64,000 nucleotides of DNA from JAJDTQ01 sp965204235 (GTDB lineage: Bacteria; Desulfobacterota; Binatia; UBA9968; JAJDTQ01): positions 2,232,001-2,296,000 of the forward strand of contig OZ241979.1 of NCBI GenBank assembly GCA_965204235.1. The letters are read 5' to 3'. Below, one piece after another: positions 1-8,261 of the stretch. Every line of letters begins with the position of its first letter. Position 1 is the stretch's first letter. A program made the position numbers and the translations under genes. Below the pieces are notes generated by a model. The model did no database searches. It worked only from the letters and a program-made list of their open reading frames with translations, and had not been told where the DNA came from.

Positions 1-1
1 A

Positions 2-820
2 CAGAGGCAGCAGGTAGGTCCCGAGCTCACTTCAATTGGTGATGAAGACATTCAGGCGCTTATGCAAGTCACTTCGGGTTTGCAAGGACCATCTCTTGAT
101 CTCATCTTGCATAGTCCCGGTGGTTCATCAGAGGCTGCAGAAGCTATCGTTTCCTATTTACGGTCCCGGTTTTCCGATATTCGGGTGATCGTGCCGCAAC
201 TCGCCATGTCGGCAGCAACGATGATTTCGTGTGCAGCCGATAGAATCGTGATGGGCAAACACTCTTTCCTTGGCCCTACCGATCCGCAGTTCGTGCTCTT
301 GACTCCGTTGGGTATTCGCAGGGTTCCTGCTCAAGCGGTTCTAGACCAGTTCGACAAGGCCCAAGGTGAGTGTGCCGATCCTGCGAAACTCTCGGCATGG
401 TTGCCGATGTTGAGCCAATTCGGTCCGGATTTGCTTGTAAACTGTGAAACGGCGTTGGAAATGTCCAAGGAACTCGTGCAGCGGTGGTTGGAAACTTACA
501 TGTTCAAGGACCGATCAGATCGTCGGAAGCAAGCCACATCCGTAGCTGACTGGCTTGCGGGCCACAAGAATTTCAAGAGTCACAGTCGCCATCTGTCTCG
601 ATCGGATTTGACTGCACAGGGACTTGTGATTGATGAACTGGAAAAGGATCAACAACTCCAGGATTGTAGTCTGTCCGTGTTTCACGCAACGACTCACACG
701 TTCACAGGCACGACTGCGGTGAAGATCGTCGAGAACCATACTGGCCGCGCTTTCATTAAACATCAGCAACCCCAGGCGGTGCAGATCGGTATAGGTAATG
801 AGTCGTTGCAGCCAACATGA
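2..820 (+). CDS. Serine dehydrogenase proteinase (ClpP/crotonase-fold), 5' end outside window
   Basis: The reading frame is open to the first base of the window, so the N-terminus is missing; 272 residues are visible. The segment LILHSPGGSSEAAEAIVSYLR followed by IVPQLAMSAATMI and HSFLGPTDPQF is characteristic of the SDH proteinase family (ClpP-like fold), in which the Ser of the MSAATMI segment is the expected nucleophile and GGSS shapes the oxyanion region. Family members are often membrane-anchored at the N-terminus; whether this one is cannot be seen. Base composition is clearly lower in GC than in the iol or aro genes, which suggests transfer. A MOSC gene follows 20 bases downstream. Family assignment is firm; substrate and role are unknown. 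Confidence 0.85.
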   Translation, partial: QRQQVGPELTSIGDEDIQALMQVTSGLQGPSLDLILHSPGGSSEAAEAIVSYLRSRFSDIRVIVPQLAMSAATMISCAADRIVMGKHSFLGPTDPQFVLLTPLGIRRVPAQAVLDQFDKAQGECADPAKLSAWLPMLSQFGPDLLVNCETALEMSKELVQRWLETYMFKDRSDRRKQATSVADWLAGHKNFKSHSRHLSRSDLTAQGLVIDELEKDQQLQDCSLSVFHATTHTFTGTTAVKIVENHTGRAFIKHQQPQAVQIGIGNESLQPT

Positions 821-840
821 GCCTAACCATAGGAGAGACC

Positions 841-1317
841 ATGGCCAAGGGATCAGTTGTGTCGATACAGGTCGCGCCGGACGCCAAGGGCGCCATGCAG
901 AACCTTCCGGAAGTCCGCGCGGTGGAGGGCAGGGGCCTCGAAGGAGACCGCTACTGCAACGAGGTGGGCAGCTACTCGCACAACCCGGGGCCGGACCGGG
1001 AGGTGACGCTCATCGAGGCCGAGGCGATGGAGGCCATGGAGCGCGACTACGGTACGGTGCTGGACTCGAAGGACAGCCGCCGCAACGTGACCACTCGCGG
1101 GGTTCCCCTGAACCACTTGGTGCAGCGGGAGTTCACGGTGGGCGGAGTGAAGCTGCGGGGACTGCGGTTGTGCGAGCCGTGCGCCAACCTCGCCAGGCTG
1201 ACGGGCAAGAACGTGCTGCAGGGGCTGGTCCACCGGGGCGGCCTGCGGGCGCAGGTGCTCACCGGCGGCATGATCCGCGTGGGCGACGCGGTGGAATGGG
1301 ACGAAGATAAACCGTAG
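841..1317 (+). CDS. MOSC domain-containing protein
   Basis: This 158-residue protein consists of a single MOSC domain, the sulfur-carrier fold found at the C-terminus of molybdenum cofactor sulfurase and in YiiM-type proteins. Visible family features are the early EGRGLEGDRY segment, DREVTLIEAEAME, the NVTTRGVPLN segment and the conserved cysteine region LRLCEPCANL, followed by the HRGGLRAQVLTGG ending. I chose the ATG at 841 because AGGAGA lies just upstream; an in-frame ATG at 817 would overlap the preceding gene. A role in molybdenum cofactor sulfuration or detoxification of N-hydroxylated compounds is possible for the family, but nothing nearby narrows it. Confidence 0.85.
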   Translation: MAKGSVVSIQVAPDAKGAMQNLPEVRAVEGRGLEGDRYCNEVGSYSHNPGPDREVTLIEAEAMEAMERDYGTVLDSKDSRRNVTTRGVPLNHLVQREFTVGGVKLRGLRLCEPCANLARLTGKNVLQGLVHRGGLRAQVLTGGMIRVGDAVEWDEDKP

Positions 1318-1410
1318 GGCGCCGCGCCACCGGCGCACGTTTCCGGGAAGTCTTACCGGGACACGGGCATCCTGGCCGCATTGTTCTGTTGCAATCCGTT
1401 GCAGACCTTT

Positions 1411-1435
1411 GCGGGCGTGCGGGCGGGACGCCCGC
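1411..1435. terminator. GC-rich hairpin between convergent genes
   Basis: GCGGGCGT and ACGCCCGC pair across a 9-base loop in the gap between the MOSC gene and the convergent substrate-binding protein gene. There is no clear T-run on either side, so intrinsic termination is uncertain. It could equally be one copy of a dispersed palindromic repeat. Confidence 0.35.
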
Positions 1436-1459
1436 GCTCCCAGGGGTACGGCCTTCGCC

Positions 1460-2503
1460 TCATCCCGGCTCCTGCACGTCGTTCGCTTTCCCCGGTAACA
1501 CGAACAGGTCGGCCGTCCGATAGCGCTCCGGCGTCAGGCCCTGCTCCCAGGCGTAGTCGAGGAACGCCTCCACCGTCCTGCCGTCCTCGTCCAGGGAGTA
1601 GCTCCAGGGGTCCCCGGTGCGTCCCGGGCCGCCGCACAGGGTGTCCGTCTGCTCCGATGTGAGCGACCGCCACCAATCTTCCTCTTCCAGCGCCAGGACG
1701 TAGCGCGCCCGGGGTTCGCCGGCGCGGTTGCCCGCGGCTTTGGCGCGAAGGAAGGCGTCGTACAGGGCTTGGCACAGGTGCTCGTACTGCGCGGCCACGT
1801 CCTGCCACAGGGCGATGGTGTGCATGATGGGGAAGTAGCCGGAGCGGGCGTAGTAGTCCGACTCGGCTTGGCGCGTGTCCTCGCCCAGCAGCCGGCGCAC
1901 GCCGGCCGCCTTTCGCGCCGACGCGCTCAGGGTGGAGGCCTCGATCATGGCGTCGATGTCGCCCCGGACGAGCAACTCCTCCAGACCCTCGCCGGGAGGC
2001 GCCGCCTCCAGCTTCAGGCGGTTGCGGACCTCGTCGCGTAGCGGCACGTCCACCGTCACCACCCAGGTGACCTCGTCTAGGTCCACGCCGTAGTCGTGCT
2101 GCAGCAACGCCCTCGCCCACACCCCCGCGCTCAGGTTGAGGCGCCGCACGCCCACGCGCCGACCGGGCAAGTCCGCGGGACTCTCGATGCCCGAACCGCC
2201 GCGGCAGAAGATATAGGGGTGCCGGAAACGGCGGTAGTGGAAGACCGGGATGGCCGCCAGCGGAACGCCTTGCGAGCGCGCCGTCACGTAAGGCGCCATG
2301 CCCATCTCGCAGACGTCGAATGCCTTGTGGTCCAGCATCCGCAGCGTTCGCGGATACTGGTAGTCACCGAGGACGCCGGTGGACGGGAACGGGTCCGGCA
2401 CGACTTCGAGGTCGTAGCCCGCCACGGTGACGCGCCCGTCCAGCAACGGGCGCGTCCGCCGGTATTCGCCACACGATAGGGTCAGCCGCGGCTGCATGGT
2501 CAT
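1460..2503 (-). CDS. ABC-type substrate-binding protein, NMT1/THI5-like (4,5-dihydroxyphthalate decarboxylase-like annotation group)
   Basis: The 347-residue protein begins MTMQPRLTLSCGEYRRTRPLLDGRV and continues with a type-2 periplasmic-binding fold: FDVCEMGMAPYV, PVFHYRRFRHPYIFC, ESPADLPGRRVGV and the C-terminal YAWEQGL segment. It aligns along its whole length with the protein at 62238-63230 (shared landmarks RTRPL, IPVF-x-RxFRH, PADLxGxRVGV, FPIMHT). Such proteins are often annotated as 4,5-dihydroxyphthalate decarboxylase, but the fold is that of a solute-binding protein. No permease or ATPase gene lies beside it and no signal peptide is evident from this start. The ATG at 2503 was preferred because upstream sequence in the open frame does not look like family sequence. 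Ligand unknown. Confidence 0.75.
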   Translation of the reverse strand: MTMQPRLTLSCGEYRRTRPLLDGRVTVAGYDLEVVPDPFPSTGVLGDYQYPRTLRMLDHKAFDVCEMGMAPYVTARSQGVPLAAIPVFHYRRFRHPYIFCRGGSGIESPADLPGRRVGVRRLNLSAGVWARALLQHDYGVDLDEVTWVVTVDVPLRDEVRNRLKLEAAPPGEGLEELLVRGDIDAMIEASTLSASARKAAGVRRLLGEDTRQAESDYYARSGYFPIMHTIALWQDVAAQYEHLCQALYDAFLRAKAAGNRAGEPRARYVLALEEEDWWRSLTSEQTDTLCGGPGRTGDPWSYSLDEDGRTVEAFLDYAWEQGLTPERYRTADLFVLPGKANDVQEPG

Positions 2504-2698
2504 CGGGCCGGATGCGCGAAGGATGCGCTGCGCTTGCGGACGATCCCCGCGACGTGTACCAGAACGGGCCGCGCAGTGCGAGGAGTCGGTCATCAGGCTT
2601 GCGGAAGGGCGGCTTACGGTGTACAGGATTTCCTTGCCTGTGCCGAGGTAGTCAGATTCAAGGTTGACTTCGATGGCGAATAGGAAATTCGTCGCGGT

Positions 2699-2953
2699 AT
2701 GTTCCGAACTGTCTTTTCCAAGGAGGCTCGTCGTCGGCTGGAGAGAATGCCCGCCAACACCGCCAGAACCATAAAGGCCAAGATCGATGCGCTGGCGGTG
2801 GACCCATTCGCGCCTGACAACAACGCTGCGCAACTGCAAGGCGGCGGTTACCGGCTGCGTGTTGGCGACTGGCGGATACTGTACCGACTTGACGCCAAGA
2901 CCGAGACCCTCATGGTTGGTCTGATAGAGCCTCGTGGGAGCGCATACCGATGA
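2699..2953 (+). CDS. RelE/ParE-family toxin
   Basis: This 84-residue basic protein has the RelE/ParE pattern: an N-terminal helix FSKEARRRLERMPANTARTIKAKIDAL, then the strand region QLQGGGYRLRVGDWRILYRLD, in which YRLRVGDWRILY is the diagnostic core. RelE toxins cleave mRNA at the ribosome; ParE members act on gyrase. The sequence alone does not settle which applies. The gene overlaps the following antitoxin by four bases (ATGA), the typical co-translated toxin-antitoxin arrangement, here in toxin-first order as in higBA and relE-type reversed pairs. Confidence 0.88.
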   Translation: MFRTVFSKEARRRLERMPANTARTIKAKIDALAVDPFAPDNNAAQLQGGGYRLRVGDWRILYRLDAKTETLMVGLIEPRGSAYR

Positions 2954-3312
2954 CCGCCAAACCAAAGACCATCACCATCGCCGACGAGGAATACGCCGTC
3001 ATCCCGCTTGTCGAGTATGACACGTTGCGCGCCATCGAGGATGCGGCGGACTCCGCTGCGCTTCAGCGGGTGTTCGACGAGCCCGACCAGGAGTTCGTGC
3101 CGGGTGAAGTCGTGGACAGGCTCATCAATGGCGAAAATCGGGTTCGGGTCTGGCGGGAGTACCGTGGTATGGGGGTCGGCGAGTTGGCCGACGCCGCGGG
3201 TGTCTCCGCCGCTTGCCTATCGGACATCGAGAACGGAAAGAAACCGTCACGCCAAGCGCTCGAACGCATTGCCGAACTGCTGAGGCTCAATGTCGATGAC
3301 TTGATCGGTTAA
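2950..3312 (+). CDS. XRE-family antitoxin of the RelE pair
   Basis: The 120-residue protein has two parts. The N-terminal 60 residues (TITIADEEYAVIPLVEYDTLRAIEDAADSA) form a toxin-neutralising or dimerisation segment. The C-terminal half is a Cro/C1-type helix-turn-helix with VWREYRGMGVGELADAAGVSAACLSDIENGKK-PSRQALERIAELL. The start overlaps the toxin stop codon. By analogy with HigA-type antitoxins it should bind the toxin and repress the pair's own promoter. I see no clear operator upstream of 2699. Confidence 0.88.
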   Translation: MTAKPKTITIADEEYAVIPLVEYDTLRAIEDAADSAALQRVFDEPDQEFVPGEVVDRLINGENRVRVWREYRGMGVGELADAAGVSAACLSDIENGKKPSRQALERIAELLRLNVDDLIG

Positions 3313-3376
3313 CCACACGGGGAGGGGCGTTGCCATGGCCAAGACATTGAGGAAGGGCGATTCCTGGGACCCGCCG
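3311..3376 (+). repeat. Duplicated 5' end of the hydrolase gene at 6104
   Basis: About 65 bases that include a ribosome-binding site and an ATG match 6080-6144, the leader and first 14 codons of the alpha/beta-hydrolase gene, with one single-base indel and one substitution. The copy starts exactly at the antitoxin stop and breaks off about 14 bases before the nuclease ATG at 3390. A shorter third copy, GGGAGGGGCGTTGCGATGGC and a few bases on either side, lies at 4317-4343. These look like recombination scars rather than functional leaders. Confidence 0.8.
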
Positions 3377-3389
3377 AGGATCTATCCGG

Positions 3390-4151
3390 ATGAAGACGCT
3401 CACGTGGAACGTCAACCGGGCCGGAGACTTGCGTTCAGGTCTTTGGAGGACTTTGGATCGCGAAGATGCGGACATCGCCATGCTTCAGGAAGTGGGCAGG
3501 ATACCTGACTGGATACGGACGAGGTACCATTGCTATACGGAAGGCCAGACCGTAGTCCTCTCCAAATGGGAGATCGTCGAAAGGCCATACTTGACCTCCG
3601 AGTTCGAGTGGGTCAACAGAATCCACTCCGAGCGCGTTGGAAGGACCCTCGAATGTGAAGTCATCGATGGCGAAGGAGTGCGGTATCGTGTGGTCTCGGT
3701 TTGCCTGCCGCACTTTCCCGTTCCAGAGGAAGCCCTGACAGGCGTCGATGTATCGAGCCTCAAGCTGAAGAACAACCCCCGTGTCTGGTTCACGGAAATC
3801 CTGTGGTCCCTGCTGCGGAACGCAGGCATCGCCGATGATGCCAACTGGATCGTCAGCGGCGACTTCAACAGCTCGGTCAAGTTCGATTCCCCGAAGGACA
3901 GAGGGAACCGGGAAGTCGTGGAGAGGATGCACGCCACAGGCCTGACGGATTGCCTCAGTCACTTCCATGGGGAACCCGTGCCGACGTTTCGGCACCCGCG
4001 CGGGTTCATCGAACACCAGATCGACTAATGCTACGTGAATGCGCCCATGCTCGACCGCCTGACGGAGTCGCGGGTTCTGGGCCGTGAGGTTGTGTTCGGC
4101 CCGACTCCGAAGCTGAGCGACCACCTCCCGATCCTGTGCGAGTTCTGCTGA
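3390..4151 (+). pseudogene. Endonuclease/exonuclease/phosphatase family gene interrupted by an in-frame TAA
   Basis: The frame encodes an EEP-fold nuclease: TLTWNVNR at the start, IAMLQEV (metal-binding Glu), and WIVSGDFNSS (the GDFN motif). At 4026-4028 a TAA follows HQID. Translation of the same frame beyond it reads CYVNAPMLDRL and ends SDHLPILCEF before a TGA at 4149. SDHLPI is the family's catalytic Asp-His motif, so the stop removes an essential residue, and the position normally carries an aromatic residue (QIDY). One base change would restore a complete 253-residue enzyme. The gene is therefore either a recent pseudogene or a sequencing error. Composition is lower in GC than the surroundings. 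Confidence 0.8.
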
Positions 4152-4344
4152 AGGGAACGTTGCCGCCCTCCACCGGCTTGACAAACGATGGGGCCAAGCC
4201 TATCCTTTCGTCATAAACACCCATCAAGCGGCTCCCTCGCAAGAGAGGAATCGGGCGGCTTGATCCATAACACCCCAGGGACGCCCGAAGGGCGTCCCTG
4301 CATTCCCCTCTTTCCAGGGGGAGGGGCGTTGCGATGGCCAAGAT
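4152..4344. other. Intergenic patchwork with perfect hairpin
   Basis: No gene is supported here. At 4278-4298 GGGACGCCC and GGGCGTCCC form a perfect 9-bp stem with a 3-base loop, possibly a terminator without a T-run. At 4317-4343 the hydrolase leader motif recurs. Together with the remnant that follows, this stretch looks like an assembly of gene fragments. Confidence 0.5.
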
Positions 4345-4434
4345 CTCGCCGGGCCGCGCCATCTCCTGCTTCAGGCCGGTGCAGACCTCGTCGCGCAACG
4401 GCACGTCCATCGTCGCCGCCACGTGACTTCCTGA
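4345..4434 (-). pseudogene. Remnant of a substrate-binding protein gene
   Basis: Read on the minus strand, about 30 codons (TMDVPLRDEVCTGLKQEMARPGE) match the middle of the substrate-binding protein at 1460-2503 (TVDVPLRDEVRNRLKLEAAPPGE), and the DNA aligns well with about 1986-2077. Nothing recognisable of that gene lies on either side, so this is an internal fragment of a third family member. It joins directly to the truncated hydrolase leader. Confidence 0.72.
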
Positions 4435-4550
4435 AGAGCCAAAACGGATAGGTGCCAACGGAACTCAGCATACGGTCACATGCCGCGGGCCGCAGAGAAA
4501 CGGAAGCGGGTGGGGATGTCAAAGGGCAGTCGCAACCCGTCGGACGACGA

Positions 4551-5627
4551 CTAGGTAAACGTCTTTACCGCCTCTCGCAACACACTTTCGGCTTTGCGCA
4601 GGTTCTCCACTGTCCTGTCAAGGTCTATCTTGCCGTTTTCGTCGAAAGAAAGCCACTTGTTTTTCCAAACAGCTACGGTCATGGTACGGCCTGGACGCAA
4701 CTTCCTTGGCAGGACAGACTCGTTGCCGACCTTGCAGATTTCCTCTCTCCACTCCCGCGCCAAGTCGATCGGCACCTTGCCGGCCTCAACTCCTATCTTG
4801 AAGCAGAGGTCGCGTTTCCCGTCTTCGGTGCGGGGATCGACCTCAAGCTGCAAGTAAACCTTAGCGTCGCCCCCAGGCAACCGCAACTTACTCCGACCCC
4901 ACGAGAAGCAGAGAAATCCGCCCTTCGGGTTGGGGACATAACGCCATTCAGCATCCCCGCCCAGAACGTCTTCGAGGTATCGGTAGAACCCTTCCCAGGG
5001 ACGCCATGACCGCCGCGCATCGCTGTCATGCCAGTTGCGGTAGCTCTCCGTGTCGTTCTCCCAGCATTGGAGGTGGTCTCGATAGTCCACGAGTATCGCG
5101 TTCGCGCCGCGGTACCCCTTGAGCGCGTCCAGGAAGTCGCGCCGGTCGAAGACTTTGTAGCCACGAGGGCTTGGATCGACCGCCTTCTCGACCTTCTGGC
5201 GTTCCGCTCGTGAGTAGTTGCCGGTCTTCACGTAGATCGGATAGATGTCGTTGCGGGCGACTCGGTCGAAGCCCGTTTTGCCGTCGCACACACAGTCGTA
5301 GTACCGTCGCAGTTTGTCTTTGGCGTCACCGTCGCTAGCGCCCGTCTTGTCCTCGATCAAGAGGATATGTTGGCCGTTAAGGCGGGCGAGCACGTCGATT
5401 TTGCAGTCTTGCTGCCGTACTTCCACGGTATCGACGCCTATAGCTGCTTTACCGTGTTTCCCAAGCAGCGCTTCGACGAAGCGCGTTGCGCATGCGTGCA
5501 ACGCGGGGTCCACTGCTTTGTATTTGCGGTCAGCCCACGACAACAGCCAGCATACCATCGCGTCTTGCGACCGTTCCTCCGTAGCGTAGCAAAAAAGGTT
5601 TGGCCGCTTGCACTTTCGTTCGTCCAT
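4551..5627 (-). CDS. PD-(D/E)XK nuclease superfamily protein
   Basis: The 358-residue protein has an N-terminal helical region (RSQDAMVCWLLSWADRKYK) and then the nuclease core: CKIDVLARLNGQHILLIEDKTGA provides the metal-binding Asp and the E-x-K pair. The PIYVKTGNYS and YKVFDRRDFLDAL segments follow the core. The C-terminal half has beta-rich sequence with SWGRSKLRLPGGDAKVYLQLEVDP. It resembles the PD-(D/E)XK proteins common in defence and mobile regions. The gene stands alone, with gene debris on one side and repeats on the other, and has lower GC than the core genes. Target unknown. Confidence 0.75.
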   Translation of the reverse strand: MDERKCKRPNLFCYATEERSQDAMVCWLLSWADRKYKAVDPALHACATRFVEALLGKHGKAAIGVDTVEVRQQDCKIDVLARLNGQHILLIEDKTGASDGDAKDKLRRYYDCVCDGKTGFDRVARNDIYPIYVKTGNYSRAERQKVEKAVDPSPRGYKVFDRRDFLDALKGYRGANAILVDYRDHLQCWENDTESYRNWHDSDARRSWRPWEGFYRYLEDVLGGDAEWRYVPNPKGGFLCFSWGRSKLRLPGGDAKVYLQLEVDPRTEDGKRDLCFKIGVEAGKVPIDLAREWREEICKVGNESVLPRKLRPGRTMTVAVWKNKWLSFDENGKIDLDRTVENLRKAESVLREAVKTFT

Positions 5628-5880
5628 AAGGGTGCTCCTCGTTTGGTGTTCGCCAGGATGACAGGGGGTCTCCCCAGAGGTTTCCGGCGCTTCAGGAAGT
5701 CACGTGGGTCGAGACACTCCCCCCGCACGCGATGAGGTCCACTTCCCTCCCATTCCGACCTCGGTTTGGCGTCGCGGAGCCCACCCCGTCATTCCCGTGA
5801 AAACATGTCCTCGCGGAAGCGGGGGACTGTAAACCATGTTACAGGTCTGTACCTGTTTGTACAACGAGAGTGATGAAACT
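5628..5880. other. Intergenic region with a degenerate repeat
   Basis: No coding signal is visible. At 5788-5824 a diverged inverted copy of the long form of the GTCATTCCCG repeat occurs, matching the versions at 38754 and 39240 that carry an extra GGACATG-type insertion. The rest shows nothing recognisable. Confidence 0.55.
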
Positions 5881-6020
5881 GGATTCCCGCTTTCGCGGGA
5901 ATGACGGGGCAGGGTCTGCGGAGCAATGACAGGGCAATCGTCTGCGGAGCAATGACGGCGTGATCCCTCGCTCCTCCTTTCCCTCCTACCTTACCCACAC
6001 AAAAGCCGGAAGCGCCGCCA
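5881..6020. repeat. Composite dispersed repeat, copy 1
   Basis: The left end is a 27-base palindromic unit (GGATTCCCGCTTTCGCGGGA core). It is followed by GCGGAGCAATGAC units and ends with a CTTACCCACACAAAAGCCGG segment. The same left-unit, spacer and right-unit order recurs at 38754-38940, 39240-39358 and 39525-39740, so this is one repeat family with internal length variation. Confidence 0.7.
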
Positions 6021-6103
6021 TTTTCATGTTCACGACTCCTATGGCCCGCTGACCCCAAGGCATGGTAGAGTCCACGGACCAACCACACGGGAGGGGCGTT
6101 GCC

Positions 6104-7426
6104 ATGGCCAAGACATTGAGGAAGGGCGATTCCTGGGAGCCGCCGGCCAGTCTGTCGAAGGACGAGCTGGTGAAGATCTCGGACGGGATACTTGCGGAAC
6201 CCGACATTCCCTTCAGCGAGACCGAGGACGTGTTCCGCATTCGCGCCAACGGCATGGATTGGGACATCGGCTGCATGGTCTATGAGCCCAAGGACCCGGC
6301 CAGGGCCGCGGTCGGGCCGGACGGCAACAAGCTCGGCATCTTCATGACCCACGGGGGGGCGAGCGACTGGCGCTCCATCGAGCGGTTGGCGCAGACCTTT
6401 GCCGGAAAGCGCGGCTACAAGGTGTGCAGCATGACCTACCCCGGCCGCCTTTACCTCCCGGACCCGAGCCGCGATTGGCCCGGCGACACGTTCCACGAAG
6501 ACGGCGGCGTGCGAACGCCTATCTGGCTGGACGGCGAGACCATCTCCCGGGACGAGTACGACGTGGTCCCGGACGACTCGTTCCGGGAGATCTACGGCTC
6601 CCGGACGTACGCCAGGGCCAAGAGGGGCAGCAACTTCTACTACCGGATGGCGGCTTGGCCGGTGGCCTTCGAGGAAGGCATGCTGGACGTCTGCCGCCGG
6701 CGCCTGCCGGTAGGCGAATACTCGGTCTTCACCCACGGCCATTCCACGGGCGGCCCCTTCAGCCACTACCTGCTGCAGCGCATCGAGAACGCCAAGGGGC
6801 TCATCGGCATCGAGAACTCGCCCTTCGCGTTCATCTTCCGCAAGATGAGCGGCCACGACTGGCCCACCACCTTCGACCACGTGCTCATCCGGACCTGGCG
6901 TGAGCTCGCCCGCTACAAGGGCGCGGAGGCGGCCATGCAGGAAGGGGAGAAACCCCTCTTCCGGTTGGCGTGGCTGATGGAAGAGATCTTCGACATGTGG
7001 CGACAGGCCAAGCGCTTCCCCCAGTTCAAGGCCGAGAACTGGCTGCACAGCGACAGCCACCCGTGCCTCACCGAGGCGGCCAAGGTTACGGCCGAGCGCC
7101 TGAAGATGAACGCCGAGGAGACCCAAGCCTTGATCGACCGCTACCTGGGTTACGGTCGGCCCCGCCGGGGACCGGAAGCCAGGCCGGTGCCGCCGCTCCT
7201 CTACGGCATCAACCGGTTCAGCCGGGACCACACGCCCGAGAAGTACAACCGGATCGTCAAGGCCGAATACGCGGCCATGGACCCGGCTCCGAAGGTCAGG
7301 GTCGTCGAGATCGGCGCCGGCATCCATTCCTACTGGAAGACGGAGGACGGACTGCCCCTGGGCGTCTGCCCGGTGATCGCCAAGGTCTGGCACGACGCGG
7401 TGATGAACGGGTATTACGAGGTCTGA
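6104..7426 (+). CDS. Alpha/beta-hydrolase fold protein
   Basis: This 440-residue protein starts MAKTLRKGDSWEPPASL behind a strong GGGAGGGG site; an upstream in-frame ATG at 6062 is less likely. The nucleophile elbow is FTHGHSTGGPFSHY (G-x-S-x-G type with Ser in GHSTGG), preceded by an oxyanion-type FMTHGGASDW strand. A likely acid/histidine region lies near the end (VRVVEIGAGIHSY). There is no signal peptide. The length exceeds a minimal hydrolase, with a long helical insert around AWLMEEIFDMWRQAKRFPQFK. The reaction cannot be assigned. Its leader and first codons are duplicated at 3311 and, in part, at 4317. Confidence 0.65.
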   Translation: MAKTLRKGDSWEPPASLSKDELVKISDGILAEPDIPFSETEDVFRIRANGMDWDIGCMVYEPKDPARAAVGPDGNKLGIFMTHGGASDWRSIERLAQTFAGKRGYKVCSMTYPGRLYLPDPSRDWPGDTFHEDGGVRTPIWLDGETISRDEYDVVPDDSFREIYGSRTYARAKRGSNFYYRMAAWPVAFEEGMLDVCRRRLPVGEYSVFTHGHSTGGPFSHYLLQRIENAKGLIGIENSPFAFIFRKMSGHDWPTTFDHVLIRTWRELARYKGAEAAMQEGEKPLFRLAWLMEEIFDMWRQAKRFPQFKAENWLHSDSHPCLTEAAKVTAERLKMNAEETQALIDRYLGYGRPRRGPEARPVPPLLYGINRFSRDHTPEKYNRIVKAEYAAMDPAPKVRVVEIGAGIHSYWKTEDGLPLGVCPVIAKVWHDAVMNGYYEV

Positions 7427-7516
7427 GGCCGCGCCGGGCCCGCACGTTCCTACGCGCTAATACCCTACGGGCAGGGCATCGAGTCCGATTGGCCAAGCCC
7501 CCTTCCGATAGAGAGG
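7427..7516. repeat. Short duplication of the glycosylase 3' end
   Basis: Bases 7459-7483 (TAATACCCTACGGGCAGGGC and following) repeat, with a few changes, the last codons and stop of the downstream minus-strand gene at 7517-7541. Read on the minus strand this gives LDALPVGY-stop against the real LDALPVEY-stop. Nothing else is seen in this 90-base gap. Confidence 0.55.
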
Positions 7517-8167
7517 CTAATACTCCACGGGCAGGGCGTCGAGGCTGCGCCAGAGATACCACGAGGCCACCGACCGCCACGGCCGCCAGGGCTCTGCGAT
7601 GGCGCACATCTCGTCGGGGGTCGGCCGCACGCCGCGGTTGAAGTGGATGCCCATGGCCCGCTGGATTCCCAGGTCCGCCACGGGCAGCACGTCGGGCCGC
7701 AACAGGTGGAAGATCAGGAACATCTCCGCGGTCCAGCGGCCGATCCCCTTTACCTGGACGAGGCTTCGGATCACCGCCTCGTCGTCCATCCGGTGCCACG
7801 ACTCCGGGTCGAGGTCGCCGTTGCCGAAGCGCTCCGCCAGGCTCAGGAGATAGCGCGCCTTGGGCCGGGACAGGCCGCATCCCCGCAAGTCGTCCTCGGT
7901 CTCGCGGGCCACGGCGCCGGGAGTCACGGCGCCTACGTGCGCCGTCAGCTTCCGCCACACCGCTTCCGCGGCGTGGACCGAGATCTGCTGGGCCACGATG
8001 GACCGGGCGAGGGAGAAGAAGGGGTCGTGACGAGGCTGCAGGACGGCTCCTCCGGCAGCCCGGATCAGCTTGCGGAGCACCGGGTCGGCCCGCTCCAGGG
8101 CCCGGCGAGCCTTGGCCCAATGGGGCGCCCCCTCCGGGTTCTTTCCGCTCATGCGTCTGGAAGCCAT
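7517..8167 (-). CDS. DNA-3-methyladenine glycosylase (AlkA-like, HhH-GPD)
   Basis: The 216-residue protein is a base-excision repair glycosylase. Segment order is FFSLARSIVAQQISVHAAEAVWRKL, then GCGLSRPKARYLLSLAE, then the helix-hairpin-helix VKGIGRWTAEMFLIF followed by the catalytic aspartate in LPVADLGIQRAMG. There are no cysteines of the 4Fe-4S loop, as expected for the AlkA branch. I took the ATG at 8167; ATG 8152 is also possible, while the longer open frame upstream is not family-like. It should remove alkylated purines. No ada or ogt lies nearby. Confidence 0.88.
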   Translation of the reverse strand: MASRRMSGKNPEGAPHWAKARRALERADPVLRKLIRAAGGAVLQPRHDPFFSLARSIVAQQISVHAAEAVWRKLTAHVGAVTPGAVARETEDDLRGCGLSRPKARYLLSLAERFGNGDLDPESWHRMDDEAVIRSLVQVKGIGRWTAEMFLIFHLLRPDVLPVADLGIQRAMGIHFNRGVRPTPDEMCAIAEPWRPWRSVASWYLWRSLDALPVEY

Positions 8168-8261
8168 GGCCACCGGGCCGCGCCGCGGCCGAGAGCACGC
8201 CGGCGGCCAGTCTTCATACCACCCCGCCTTCCGATGCGACAAGACGCCGTGTGCGCCGCCC

